Assembly: GCA_041687455.1 (NCBI GenBank)
Contig: JAWLBY010000012.1
Span: 62,001 to 126,000, forward strand
Origin: JAWLBY01 sp041687455
Lineage (GTDB): Bacteria; Pseudomonadota; Gammaproteobacteria; Xanthomonadales; Xanthomonadaceae
Length of the DNA: 64,000 nt
Reading direction: 5' to 3'
A program made the position numbers and the translations under genes. The notes under the pieces are model-generated. The model worked only from the letters and a program-made list of their open reading frames with translations. It did no database searches and was not told the origin of the DNA. How positions within the stretch are numbered: the stretch's first letter is position 1; each line of letters begins with the position of its first letter. Positions 16,218 to 24,626 of the stretch are shown one piece after another.

Positions 16218-18569
16218 CTAGCGGGGCGGCGGCGGCGCAATCACCTTGCGGTCGCCATTGTGCTCCGGCGGCGAGACGATGCCGGCCGCTTCCATCGCCT
16301 CGATCAGCCGCGCGGCGCGGTTGTAGCCGATCTTGAGCCGCCGCTGCACGCCGGAGATCGAGGCACGCCGTGACTCGGTGACGATCGCAACGGCCTGGTC
16401 GTACAACGCATCGCCCTCGGCATCGCCGCCGCCGGCCGCCTCCGGCAGGCCGGTCGCGCCGATCACCTGACCGTCGCCGAGCATCTGCACGTCCTCGAGC
16501 ACGCCGTCGTAGTACTGCGGCCCGCCGGTCGCCTGCTTCAGATAGCTGACGACCCGATGCACCTCGTCGTCGGACACGAACGCACCATGCACGCGTTCGG
16601 GCATCGCGGTTCCGGGCGGCAGGTACAGCATGTCGCCGTGGCCGAGCAGCGTCTCGGCGCCGGACTGGTCGAGAATCGTCCGCGAGTCGATCTTGCTCGA
16701 TACCTGGAACGCGATCCGGGTCGGCACGTTGGCCTTGATCAGGCCGGTGATGACATCGACCGACGGCCGCTGCGTCGCCAGGATCAGATGGATGCCGGCG
16801 GCACGCGCCTTCTGCGCCAGTCGCGCGATCAGCTCCTCGACCTTCTTGCCGACGATCATCATCATGTCGGCAAATTCGTCGATGATGACGACCAGGTACG
16901 GCAGTGTTTCCAATTCGCGCGGTGCCTCGCCGAGTTCGGTGTTCGGCGTGAACAGCGGATCCATCAGCGGCTGGCCGGCGTCGGCGGCCTCCTTGACCTT
17001 GCGGTTGAAGCCGCCGAGGTTGCGCACGCCGACCACCGACATCAGCTTGTAGCGCCGTTCCATTTCGGCGACGCACCAGCGCAGGCCGTTGGCGGCCTCC
17101 TTCATGTCGGTGACGACCGGTGCGATCAGGTGCGGGATGCCGTCGTAGACCGACAGTTCCAGCATCTTCGGGTCGATCATCAGCATCCGGACGTCGTCGG
17201 CGCTGGCCTTGTACAGCAGCGACAGCACCATCGCATTCAGCGCCACCGACTTGCCGGAACCGGTCGTGCCGGCGACCAGCAGGTGCGGCATGCGGCCGAG
17301 ATCGACCACGGTCGGCCGACCACCGATGTCCTTGCCGAGCGCGAGCGCGAGCGGGCTGGAGATCTTGTCGTATTCCTTCGAGCGCAGGATCTCCGACAGG
17401 AAGATCATTTCCCGGTTGGCGTTCGGGATCTCCATGCCGATCACCGACTTGCCCGGGATCACGTCGACGACGCGGACCGACTTCACCGACAGGCCGCGGG
17501 CGATGTCCTTGTCGAGCGAGCTGATCTGGCTGCCCTTGATGCCCGGCGCCGGCTCCATCTCGAAGCGGGTGATGACCGGACCGGGGAACACGCCGACGAC
17601 CTGCGCCTCGATCCGGAAATCCTTCAGCTTGAATTCGATCTGCCGCGACAGCGTTTCCAGCGCCTCCTCCGACCAGCCTTTCGGCTGCGGCTTCGGTTCA
17701 TCGAGCAGCGACAGCGGCGGCAGCGCCCCGCCATCGACCCGTTCGACGCTGAACAACGGGATCTGCTGCTCGCGCTGCGCGCGCTCGGAACGCTCCGGTG
17801 GCGGCAGTTGCGGTTCGATCTTGACCGGCTCGCGACGGGCGCGCTTGACCGTCTCCTCGCGGCGGACCTCCTTGCGCTCCTCGACCCGGGCGCGCACGGC
17901 CCGCCATTCGCCGATCTTCCACAGCAGCCGGCCAAGGCCGGCGCCGCCACGCAGCACCAGCCCGCCGATCCGGTCCATCAGCGCGAACCAGGACAATCCG
18001 GTGGCCAGCGTGACTGCGATCAGCAGCAGGGTCAGCAGGAACAGGCTGGCGCCCATGTGACCGAACGCGCGCGCCAGCGAATGCCCGATCCACTGCCCGA
18101 GCAGCCCGCCGCTGCCCGCCGGCAGTCCGGCGTCGAACTCGCCGAACTGCAATGTGGCAAGGCCGGCGGCCGCGAACAGGAAGCCGAGGCAGCCGATCAG
18201 TCGCAGTGCCGGCGCCAGCGCGGTCTCGGCCGGCAGTTGCCGCTGCCGCAAGGCGGTCCAGGCAATCCAGCCGAGCAGTATCGGCAGCGCATGGGCCGCG
18301 GCGCCGGCGAACGCCAGCGACAGATCGGCGAACCACGCACCGGCCATGCCGCCGAAATTCCGCACCACGCCGGTCACGCTGCCCGAATGCGACCAGCTCG
18401 GGTCGTCCGGGTGGTAGGTCAGCAGGCAGGCCAGCAGGTACAGCAGGACCGGTGCCAGCAGCAGGATCAGCACTTCGCGGCGAACCCGTTGCAGCTCGGG
18501 GCCGGCGGTGCCCTTGCGGATGTCCGATGCGGTCTTGGCCAAAACGCAACCTACCTTGCGAGCAATCAC
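16218..18569 (-). CDS. ftsK: DNA translocase FtsK
   Basis: A 783-residue division-associated DNA pump. The N-terminus has four hydrophobic segments (about 30-200) that anchor it at the septum, then a short charged linker (about 210-300), then the motor with Walker A GTTGSGKS near residue 434 and Walker B LVVIIDEFAD. The gamma winged-helix at the C-terminus (RRASISGVQRRLKIGYNRAARLIEAME) reads polar sequences and contacts XerD. The linker is much shorter than in E. coli FtsK. The start used is GTG 18569, which has no clear ribosome-binding site. TTG at residue 11, preceded by AAGGTAGG, is an alternative. Confidence 0.95.
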   Translation of the reverse strand: MIARKVGCVLAKTASDIRKGTAGPELQRVRREVLILLLAPVLLYLLACLLTYHPDDPSWSHSGSVTGVVRNFGGMAGAWFADLSLAFAGAAAHALPILLGWIAWTALRQRQLPAETALAPALRLIGCLGFLFAAAGLATLQFGEFDAGLPAGSGGLLGQWIGHSLARAFGHMGASLFLLTLLLIAVTLATGLSWFALMDRIGGLVLRGGAGLGRLLWKIGEWRAVRARVEERKEVRREETVKRARREPVKIEPQLPPPERSERAQREQQIPLFSVERVDGGALPPLSLLDEPKPQPKGWSEEALETLSRQIEFKLKDFRIEAQVVGVFPGPVITRFEMEPAPGIKGSQISSLDKDIARGLSVKSVRVVDVIPGKSVIGMEIPNANREMIFLSEILRSKEYDKISSPLALALGKDIGGRPTVVDLGRMPHLLVAGTTGSGKSVALNAMVLSLLYKASADDVRMLMIDPKMLELSVYDGIPHLIAPVVTDMKEAANGLRWCVAEMERRYKLMSVVGVRNLGGFNRKVKEAADAGQPLMDPLFTPNTELGEAPRELETLPYLVVIIDEFADMMMIVGKKVEELIARLAQKARAAGIHLILATQRPSVDVITGLIKANVPTRIAFQVSSKIDSRTILDQSGAETLLGHGDMLYLPPGTAMPERVHGAFVSDDEVHRVVSYLKQATGGPQYYDGVLEDVQMLGDGQVIGATGLPEAAGGGDAEGDALYDQAVAIVTESRRASISGVQRRLKIGYNRAARLIEAMEAAGIVSPPEHNGDRKVIAPPPPR

Positions 18570-18619
18570 ATCAAGAATTGGTTCTTGACGGTTGATTGTA
18601 GACGAATCCGCTTCGCGAC

Positions 18620-18650
18620 CCGGCGGCCGGCGGCCGGCGGCCGGCGCCGC
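18620..18650. repeat. GGCCGGC microsatellite upstream of ftsK
   Basis: Short perfect tandem of a 7-bp GGCCGGC-type unit (about four copies) some 50 bp upstream of the ftsK start. No function evident. Confidence 0.6.
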
Positions 18651-18766
18651 AGCTTAGCGCGCCACGCGACAGCGTGCAGCGGGCGGGGCGGTCGTTCGAC
18701 CAGCGTTGGTGGCGTTCCGCGACCGGGTGATCGGCGCGGATCGGGCGGGCGCCACTCGCTGCGCTC

Positions 18767-18810
18767 GCCCCTCTCCCCAACCCCTCTCCCCCGAGGGGAG
18801 AGGGGCTTTC
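18767..18810. repeat. CCCTCTCCC dispersed element
   Basis: CCCCTCTCCCCAACCCC followed by CTCTCCCCCGAGGGGAGAGG, a member of the family described at 16001-16205. It abuts the left end of the compound tandem repeat. Confidence 0.75.
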
Positions 18811-19342
18811 GGGGCGCACTGGCGCAGTGCGTTCGCGGCGCGGTAGCGGGCCGGGTCGACCGGGGCTTCCGGGGGCGCTGGCGCAGTCGGCTTCGCGCTG
18901 TCGTTCCGCACGGACAGGGCTTTCGGGCGCACGCTGGCGCAGTCGCACGGCAGTGTCGATCGGGCCTTTCGGGGGCGCGCTGGCGCAGTCGGCTTCGCGC
19001 TGTCGTTCCGCACGGACAGGGCTTTCGGGCGCACGCTGGCGCAGTCGCACGGCAGTGTCGATCGGGGCTTTCGGGGGCGCGCTGGCGCAGTCGGCTTCGC
19101 GCTGTCGTTCCGCACGGACGGGGCTTTCGGGCGCTCGCTGGCGCAGTCGCACGGCAGTGTCGATCGGGACTTTCGGGGCGCGCTGGCGCAGTCGGCTTTG
19201 CGCTGTCGTTCCGCACGGACGGGGCTTTCGGGCGCACGCTGGTTAGTCGCACGGCAGTGTCGACCGGGGCTTTCGGGCGCACGCTGGCGCAGTCGCACAG
19301 CAGTGTCGATCGGTGCTTTCGGGGGCGCGCTCGGCAGTCGGG
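18803..19342. repeat. Compound tandem repeat: about 29-bp repeat with two alternating spacers
   Basis: About eleven copies of a core of the form GGGCTTTCGGGCGCACGCTG-GCGCAGTCG occur in the ftsK-trxB gap. They are separated alternately by spacer A (about 27 bp, GCTTCGCGCTGTCGTTCCGC plus ACGGACA) and spacer B (about 17 bp, CACGGCAGTGTCGATCG). The starts of GCTGGCGCAG fall at 18877, 18933, 18979, 19035, 19081, 19137 and 19182, i.e. steps of 56 and 46 bp, a 102-bp period. The copy starting at 19238 carries GCTGGTTAG instead, and the last two full spacers are both B-type. Flanking end copies are degenerate. Because 102 is divisible by 3, several frames stay open on both strands, but I regard these as shadows. 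Confidence 0.85.
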
Positions 19343-19396
19343 CCGCTCGCCGCGGGAGGGGCGCCTTGCTGCGCGCTTTCCGACCGCAGGCTTGGC

Positions 19397-19437
19397 TCCC
19401 CTCTCCCCTTGCGGGAGAGGGGTCGGGGGAGAGGGGG
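19397..19437. repeat. CCCTCTCCC dispersed element
   Basis: CCCCTCTCCCCTTGCGGGAG followed by AGGGGTCGGGGGAGAGGG, between the compound repeat and trxB. Same family as 16001-16205. Confidence 0.75.
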
Positions 19438-19551
19438 CGAGAGTGCCGGGGAGCGCCACCGCGCAGAAGGCGCGCACCGCCATCGCCACGCCTTGAATCC
19501 CCTCACCCCGCCCCGCATCCTGTACGGCTTCCGCTCCTGCCTCGAACAACC

Positions 19552-20502
19552 ATGACCACCAAGCACTGCCGTCTGCTGATCCTCGGTTCCGGCCCGGCCG
19601 GCTACACCGCCGCCGTCTATGCCGCCCGCGCCAACCTGAAGCCGGTGCTGGTGACCGGGCTGCAGCAGGGCGGCCAGTTGATGACCACCACCGAGGTCGA
19701 CAACTGGCCCGGCGATGCGCACGGTCTGATGGGCCCGGATCTGATGGCGCGGATGCAGGCGCACGCCGAGCGCTTCGAGACCGAGATCGTGTTCGACCAC
19801 ATCCATACCGCCGAGCTGTCGCAACGGCCGTTCCGGCTCAAGGGCGACAATGGCGAATACACCGCCGACGCGCTGATCATCGCGACCGGCGCGACCGCGA
19901 AGTATCTCGGCCTCGAGTCCGAGCGCGAGTTCATGGGTCGCGGCGTGTCGGCCTGCGCCACCTGCGACGGCTTCTTCTTCCGCGAGCAGGACGTCGCCGT
20001 GATCGGCGGCGGCAACACCGCGGTCGAGGAAGCGCTGTACCTGTCGAACATCGCCCGCAAGGTCTACGTCGTGCATCGCCGCGACCGGCTGCGCTCGGAA
20101 AAGATCCTGCAGGACAAGCTGCTCGCCCGCGCCCAGGAAGGCAAGGTCGAGCTGATCTGGAACCACGTCGTCGAGCAGGTGCTCGGCGACGACAGCGGCG
20201 TCACCGGCATGCGGATCCGCAGTGTCGACGACGGCAGCGAGCGCACTGTCGATCTGCAGGGCTTCTTCGTCGCGATCGGCCACACGCCGAACACCAGCCT
20301 GTTCGAGGGCCAGCTCGCGATGCGCAACGGCTACATCACGATCCGCAGCGGCCTCGACGGCAATGCGACGATGACCTCGGTGCCGGGCGTGTTCGCGGCC
20401 GGCGACGTCGCCGACCAGGTTTATCGGCAGGCGATCACGTCGGCCGGATTCGGCTGCATGGCCGCGCTCGACGCCGAGAAGTTCCTCGAGGGCGAGCACT
20501 GA
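19552..20502 (+). CDS. trxB: Thioredoxin-disulfide reductase
   Basis: A 316-residue flavoenzyme that transfers electrons from NADPH to thioredoxin. The FAD-binding GSGPAGYTAAVYAARANL (12-29) follows directly on the ATG at 19552. The redox-active C135-A-T-C138 lies in SACATCDGFFF, the NADPH site is GGGNTAVEEALYLS, and the late FAD motif is GVFAAGDVADQVYRQAITSAG. Length and motifs match the low-Mr bacterial enzyme. The frame is open upstream through repeat DNA, but no start there gives a credible protein. The gene is divergent from ftsK, as in many relatives. Confidence 0.97.
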   Translation: MTTKHCRLLILGSGPAGYTAAVYAARANLKPVLVTGLQQGGQLMTTTEVDNWPGDAHGLMGPDLMARMQAHAERFETEIVFDHIHTAELSQRPFRLKGDNGEYTADALIIATGATAKYLGLESEREFMGRGVSACATCDGFFFREQDVAVIGGGNTAVEEALYLSNIARKVYVVHRRDRLRSEKILQDKLLARAQEGKVELIWNHVVEQVLGDDSGVTGMRIRSVDDGSERTVDLQGFFVAIGHTPNTSLFEGQLAMRNGYITIRSGLDGNATMTSVPGVFAAGDVADQVYRQAITSAGFGCMAALDAEKFLEGEH

Positions 20503-20530
20503 GGCCGCCCCTTCGATCCGAGCTGTTGAA

Positions 20531-20665
20531 GCCCCTCTCCCCGCGGGAGAGGGGTTGGGGTGAGGGAGCGGTCGAAGCCGGGTGCACCGGCCTCGCATTG
20601 TCGCCAATCACGACGCCAGACCTGGATCCTCGGTCCCTGCCCCTCTCCCGGCGGGAACGGGGAGA
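20531..20665. repeat. CCCTCTCCC dispersed elements, two copies
   Basis: Copies at 20531-20566 (GCCCCTCTCCCCGCGGGAGA... TTGGGGTGAGGG) and 20639-20665 (degenerate, GCCCCTCTCCCGGCGGGAAC) in the trxB-20690 gap. Confidence 0.75.
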
Positions 20666-20689
20666 ACGGCAAGGACAGCAGGCGTACCG

Positions 20690-21832
20690 ATGACGACCGC
20701 CCGCTTCGTCGACTCACTGGAGGCCATCGAGCCGGCCCGCTGGGACGCGCTGCGCCCGACCGACGACCCGTTCGTTTCGCACGCCTTCCTGCACGGCCTC
20801 GAACGACATGGCTGCCTGCAGCCGCGTTACGGCTGGCGACCGCACCACCTGCTGATCGAGCGCTCCGGCCGGCTGGTCGCAGCGGCACCGTGCTACCTGA
20901 AGAGCAATTCGCACGGCGAGTTCGTGTTCGACCACGCCTGGGCCGAGGCCTACTGGAAGCACGGACTCGAGTACTACCCGAAGCTGCTGGTCGCGGTGCC
21001 GTACTCGCCGGTGCCCGGCCCGCGAATGCTGTGCGGCGACGATCAGGATGGCGAACTGCGGCGCGAATGCTTCGCCGCGCTGCAGCGGGAGACCGACGCA
21101 CTCGGCCTGTCGTCGGCGCACGTCAACTTCGACCAGGTCGCCGGCGAACCGACGCACGACTGGCTGCCGCGCTTCGACTGGCAGTTCCACTGGCACAACC
21201 GCGGCTGGACCGACTTCGACGCATTCCTGACCGACCTGAGCGCGAAGAAGCGCAAGAACATTCGCCAGGAACGCGCCCGGATCGCCGCCGACGGCATCCG
21301 GCTTCGCTGGCTGCATGGCGACGAAGTCGGCGAGCTCGAGCTGCAAGCGATGCACGACTTCTACCTCGCGACCTTCCACGACAAGGGCAACCTGCCGGTC
21401 CTGACGCTCGATTTCCTGCGCCATCTGGCGCGCACCATGGCGCGCGGCTTCGTGCTGATCCTCGCCGAACGCGGCGGCCGGGCGATCGCCGGCGCGCTGT
21501 GCCTGCGCTCGTCCGACACCCTTTACGGACGCTACTGGGGCTGCCGCGAGCCGTGGCCCGGACTGCATTTCGAGGTCTGCTACTACCAGGGCATCGAGTA
21601 CTGCCTCCGGCACGGCATGGCGGCGTTCCAGCCCGGCGCGCAGGGCGAACACAAGCTGTCCCGCGGCTTCCTGCCGGTACCGACGCACTCGCTGCACTAC
21701 GTCGCCGACCCGCGGTTCCGCGACGCGATCGCCGTCGCGCTGCAGCGCGAAGCCGACTGGCTGACTTCGTACCATCAGCAACTGATGCGACACTCGCCCT
21801 ACCGTGAGCCCCCTGCCCGTCCCGCTGCTTGA
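20690..21832 (+). CDS. FemAB/GNAT-fold family protein (DUF482-type)
   Basis: A 380-residue protein of the peptidoglycan-recognition/FemAB-like group (PF04339). Typical features are an N-terminal FVSHAFLHGLERHGC, then GPRMLCG, HVNFD, the central DLSAKKRKNIRQERAR basic motif and a late PGAQGEHKLSRGFLP. The fold is acyl-transferase-like (double GNAT); the substrate is unknown. No strong ribosome-binding site precedes the ATG at 20690, although AAGGA lies about 15 nt upstream. Its 3' end overlaps the aat start by 29 bp, so the two are coupled. The pairing with aat is common in this group of bacteria. Confidence 0.85.
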   Translation: MTTARFVDSLEAIEPARWDALRPTDDPFVSHAFLHGLERHGCLQPRYGWRPHHLLIERSGRLVAAAPCYLKSNSHGEFVFDHAWAEAYWKHGLEYYPKLLVAVPYSPVPGPRMLCGDDQDGELRRECFAALQRETDALGLSSAHVNFDQVAGEPTHDWLPRFDWQFHWHNRGWTDFDAFLTDLSAKKRKNIRQERARIAADGIRLRWLHGDEVGELELQAMHDFYLATFHDKGNLPVLTLDFLRHLARTMARGFVLILAERGGRAIAGALCLRSSDTLYGRYWGCREPWPGLHFEVCYYQGIEYCLRHGMAAFQPGAQGEHKLSRGFLPVPTHSLHYVADPRFRDAIAVALQREADWLTSYHQQLMRHSPYREPPARPAA

Positions 21833-22538
21833 TCCCGATCCGGCCGCTCCGTTTCCGGATCCGTGCCGGGCACTGCGCGAGCCCGACGGCCTGCTCGCGG
21901 TGGGCGGCGACCTGTCGCCGGTCCGGTTGCTCAATGCGTACCGCCGCGGCATCTTCCCGTGGTTCGGCGCGGACCAGCCGATCCTGTGGTGGTCGCCGGA
22001 TCCGCGCATGGTCGTGCGTCCGGCCGCCTTGCACCTGTCGCGACGGTTCCGCCGCCAGCAACGCGACTGTCGCTGGACCGTGCGCGCAGACAGCGCCTTC
22101 GAGGCGGTGATCAAGCACTGCGCTCGGCTGCCGCGGCGCGGCCAGTCCGGCACCTGGATCACTGTCGCGATGCAGCGAGCGTACTGCGCGCTGCATCGGC
22201 TCGGACACGCGCACTCGGTGGAAATCCACGACGGCGAGTCCCTGGTCGGCGGCATCTACGGCATCGCGATCGGCCGGATGTTCTTCGGCGAAAGCATGTT
22301 CTCGCTACGGCCCGGCGGCTCGAAGATCGCGATCGCGGCGCTGGCCCGGCAACTGGCCCGCTGGGATTTCGAGCTGCTCGACGGCCAGGTCGAATCGGCG
22401 CACCTGGCGACGCTGGGCTTCTCGACGATCCCGCGATCCCGATTCATCGAGCTGTGCGATTCGGCCTGCGTGAACGATGCCGCAGTCGACTGGAGGGCCG
22501 CGTTCGACGGAGTCACGGCCGCCGACGTGGTCGCCTGA
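21804..22538 (+). CDS. aat: Leucyl/phenylalanyl-tRNA-protein transferase
   Basis: A 244-residue aminoacyl-transferase that adds Leu or Phe to proteins with N-terminal Lys or Arg, marking them for ClpAP degradation. Family signatures include PDGLLAVGGDLSPVRLLNAYRRGIFPWF, WWSPDPRMV, GTWIT, and the GGIYGIAIGRMFFGESMFS block followed by SKIAIAAL. It begins at GTG 21804, inside the end of the preceding gene. infA follows 212 bp downstream, the order typical of gammaproteobacteria (aat, infA, clpA). Confidence 0.95.
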   Translation: MSPLPVPLLDPDPAAPFPDPCRALREPDGLLAVGGDLSPVRLLNAYRRGIFPWFGADQPILWWSPDPRMVVRPAALHLSRRFRRQQRDCRWTVRADSAFEAVIKHCARLPRRGQSGTWITVAMQRAYCALHRLGHAHSVEIHDGESLVGGIYGIAIGRMFFGESMFSLRPGGSKIAIAALARQLARWDFELLDGQVESAHLATLGFSTIPRSRFIELCDSACVNDAAVDWRAAFDGVTAADVVA

Positions 22539-22750
22539 TGCCGGGGTCATCCCCACTCGCTCCACCGGAAGCGAGCCCATCCCTGCGAGGCGACGAGGCC
22601 GGCCCTCCGGCTCGCGCTGAACCCGGGAATCGGCCGCTTCCTTCTCTCGCGGGCCGCAACGTGGCACAATCCGCCGCTTTCCGCGGGTGACCGCGGTTTG
22701 TCTGCCCCCCCCCTTCCGCAACGGCCAGTCACGGCCAGCAACGGCACAGA

Positions 22751-22969
22751 ATGTCAAAAGACGACTCGATCGAAATGGAAGGCGTGGTCCTCGAGACCCT
22801 GCCGAACACGATGTTCCGGGTGAAGCTCGAAAACGGACACGTCGTGACCGCCCACATCTCCGGCCGCATGCGCAAGCACTACATCCGCATCCTGACCGGT
22901 GACCGCGTCAAGGTCGAAATGACCCCGTACGACCTGACCAAGGGTCGCATCACCTACCGCATGAAGTAA
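22751..22969 (+). CDS. infA: Translation initiation factor IF-1
   Basis: A 72-residue S1/OB-fold protein that binds the 30S A-site during initiation. The sequence is near-canonical (MSKDDSIEMEGVVLETLPNT, ... RMRKHYIRILTGDRVKVEM, ... KGRITYRMK). The 212-bp upstream gap includes a run of nine C residues at 22705-22713, about 40 bp before the start. I see no clear -10/-35 pair there. Confidence 0.98.
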   Translation: MSKDDSIEMEGVVLETLPNTMFRVKLENGHVVTAHISGRMRKHYIRILTGDRVKVEMTPYDLTKGRITYRMK

Positions 22970-22979
22970 TCGGCGCGCG

Positions 22980-23375
22980 GCCCGCTGCGGGCCCGACGAG
23001 CCGATCTGCCGTTCGCCCTGCGGCGCGGCGATCCCCGTTGCCGCGATTGTCGGCCCGGCGCTGCAACGCACAGCGGCCCCACAGTTCGATCCGCCGCATG
23101 CCCCGGGCCAGTAGCCCGTGCTGCCGAGGCCACAGCTCGGCATCGGCACCGGCCCCGACCCGGGCCCGCGTCAGCAGCGGAAATTCGATCTCGTAGCAGA
23201 TATCGATCGCCAGCCCCCCGAGCGAGGTGTCGAACACCTTGAGCTCGTGGCTCGTGTCATCCGCGCTCCGGCTGCCCCGGTCGATTTCGTGCACGACGTC
23301 GTCGGCAAGCATCGACAGCAAGCGTGGCATGTCCTGCGCGTCGAAGGCTTCGTGGCAGCGACTCGATGACCTGGC
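22980..23375 (-). pseudogene. Chimeric remnant: NTF2/SnoaL-like fragment fused to nitrilase fragment
   Basis: Two fragments share one minus-strand reading frame. First (about 23366-23271) is EAFDAQDMPRLLSMLADDVVHEIDRG, trimmed here in meaning to a SnoaL/ketosteroid-isomerase-like N-terminus. Then (about 23249-23133) comes a nitrilase-superfamily piece, ELKVFDTSLGGLAIDICYEI followed by EFP, with the catalytic-Cys motif. After that the homology moves to another frame (MPSCGLGSTGYW..., about 23150-23020), which indicates a frameshift. No start or complete domain remains. The pattern fits an internal deletion joining two neighbouring genes, followed by decay. It converges on infA. Confidence 0.6.
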
Positions 23376-23551
23376 CGGCGTCGACGGGCGATGTCCGAAG
23401 CAGTCGCGGGGAGGCGCAACGATAGCCGTCCGCACCGTTCACGGACCACAGCGCTCGGCTCGGCGAGTCAGCGGCCGCCGGCGATACGCGACCGTCTCCA
23501 AACGAGCTAGTCTGCGCCGCCGAACGAATCCCCGCGCACGGAACGCCGACG

Positions 23552-24085
23552 ATGCCGAAACCGACCATGCCCGACCTGCCCGCCCGCCGCGCCCTGCGGC
23601 CACATCGCATGCGCGCCGGACTGTGGGGGCTGCTGCTGGCCTGCGTCACCGGAGCACCGGCCCAGGCAGCCGATCCGACCGCACCGATCGACCTCGCCGA
23701 ACTGCAGCGTCAGGTCGAAGCAGCCGAACGCAGCTTTGCGCAGAGCATGGCCGATCGCGACCTCGACGCGTTCTCGGCACATGTCGCCGACGATGCGGTG
23801 TTCTTCGGCCGCGACTCGGTGCATCGCGGTCGCGAGGCCGTGGTCGCCGCATGGACGAGGTTCTTCGAATCGCCGCAGGCGCCGTTTTCGTGGTACCCCG
23901 ATCAGGTCGAGGTGCTCGCGAGCGGTCAGCTCGCCCACAGCAGCGGACCGGTACTGGACCCGTCCGGCAATCCGGCCGGCCGCTTCAATTCGGTCTGGCG
24001 CCGCGAAGCCGACGGCCGTTGGCGGGTCGTGTTCGATCGCGGCGAGCCGCCGTGTCGGTGTGCGCCGGCCGCCAAAAAGAGCTGA
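23552..24085 (+). CDS. Secreted NTF2-like/DUF4440 protein
   Basis: A 177-residue protein with an Arg-rich N-terminus and signal peptide (MRAGLWGLLLACVTGAPAQA, cleavage likely after AQA), so a periplasmic or secreted product. The mature part is an NTF2-like cone fold typical of DUF4440/SnoaL-like proteins: ERSFAQSMADRDLDAFSAHVADDAVFF, then GREAVVAAWTRFF and a late WRREADGRWRVVFDRG. A ligand or reaction is not evident. Met1, Met6 or Met20 could each be the start; the signal peptide is compatible with all. Confidence 0.75.
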   Translation: MPKPTMPDLPARRALRPHRMRAGLWGLLLACVTGAPAQAADPTAPIDLAELQRQVEAAERSFAQSMADRDLDAFSAHVADDAVFFGRDSVHRGREAVVAAWTRFFESPQAPFSWYPDQVEVLASGQLAHSSGPVLDPSGNPAGRFNSVWRREADGRWRVVFDRGEPPCRCAPAAKKS

Positions 24086-24103
24086 CGGGTCGAAAACTGC
24101 CGA

Positions 24104-24625
24104 TTACAGCGAGCGCCCGAACAGCCGCAGCTCGGGCGCGTCCGGGGTCAGCGCGCACATCCGTTCGAAGGCGAATCCGAGCCGTTCCAGCACGGTCATC
24201 GAGCCGATGTTGTCCGGCGTCGTGATGCCGACGATGCGACGGATGCCGAAGTCGTGCCGGGCATGGTCGAGCATCGCGCGACCGGCCTCGACCGCGTAGC
24301 CGCTGCGGCGGAATTCCGGTGCGTAGGCGAAGCCGAGATCGATGTCCGGCAACGTATCGCGCTTGAGCAACCCACAGATGCCGATCGACGCACCGTCCTC
24401 GAGCCGCTCGACGAGGTACATGCCGAAGCCGTGCCGCGCGTAGCTTGCGAGCGGTACGGCTTCGATGTGCGCATGGGCATCGTCGAGCGTACGGACGTTC
24501 TTGTCGCCGATGAAGCGCAGGAAGGCAGGTTCGTTGTACAGCCGGATCAGGAATGCCGCGTCATCATGATCGATCCGGCGAACCGCCAACCGTTCGGTGC
24601 TGCATACCTGCGCCTGTGCTTCCAA
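24104..24625 (-). CDS. GNAT N-acetyltransferase (RimJ/RimL-like)
   Basis: A 173-residue acetyltransferase. It shows STERLAVRRIDHDDAAFLIRLYNEPAFLRFIG, the acetyl-CoA region DIDLGFAYAPEFRRSGYAVEAGRAML, and TTPDNIGSMTVLERLGFAFE. It starts with TTG at 24625, one base after the potI stop and 9 nt after a GGGGAG ribosome-binding site inside potI, so it is translationally coupled to the polyamine transporter operon. A polyamine substrate is therefore worth considering, but the sequence looks like a generic RimJ/RimL-type enzyme. Confidence 0.85.
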   Translation of the reverse strand: MEAQAQVCSTERLAVRRIDHDDAAFLIRLYNEPAFLRFIGDKNVRTLDDAHAHIEAVPLASYARHGFGMYLVERLEDGASIGICGLLKRDTLPDIDLGFAYAPEFRRSGYAVEAGRAMLDHARHDFGIRRIVGITTPDNIGSMTVLERLGFAFERMCALTPDAPELRLFGRSL

Positions 24626-24626
24626 T

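Noticed and set aside
18803..19342. CRISPR array
   Set aside because: Spacers are only two sequences used alternately, repeats are imperfect, and no cas gene is present.
16557..19496. A 979-codon plus-strand frame opposite ftsK
   Set aside because: Antisense shadow of a high-GC gene (ftsK) continuing through repeats; His/Gln/Arg-rich with no known motif.
18566..19549. Long minus-strand frames with 34-residue repeats in the ftsK-trxB gap
   Set aside because: Open in more than one frame because the 102-bp period is a multiple of three; no start signals, no codon preference, composition rich in Arg/Pro/Ala/Ser. Treated as tandem repeat DNA.
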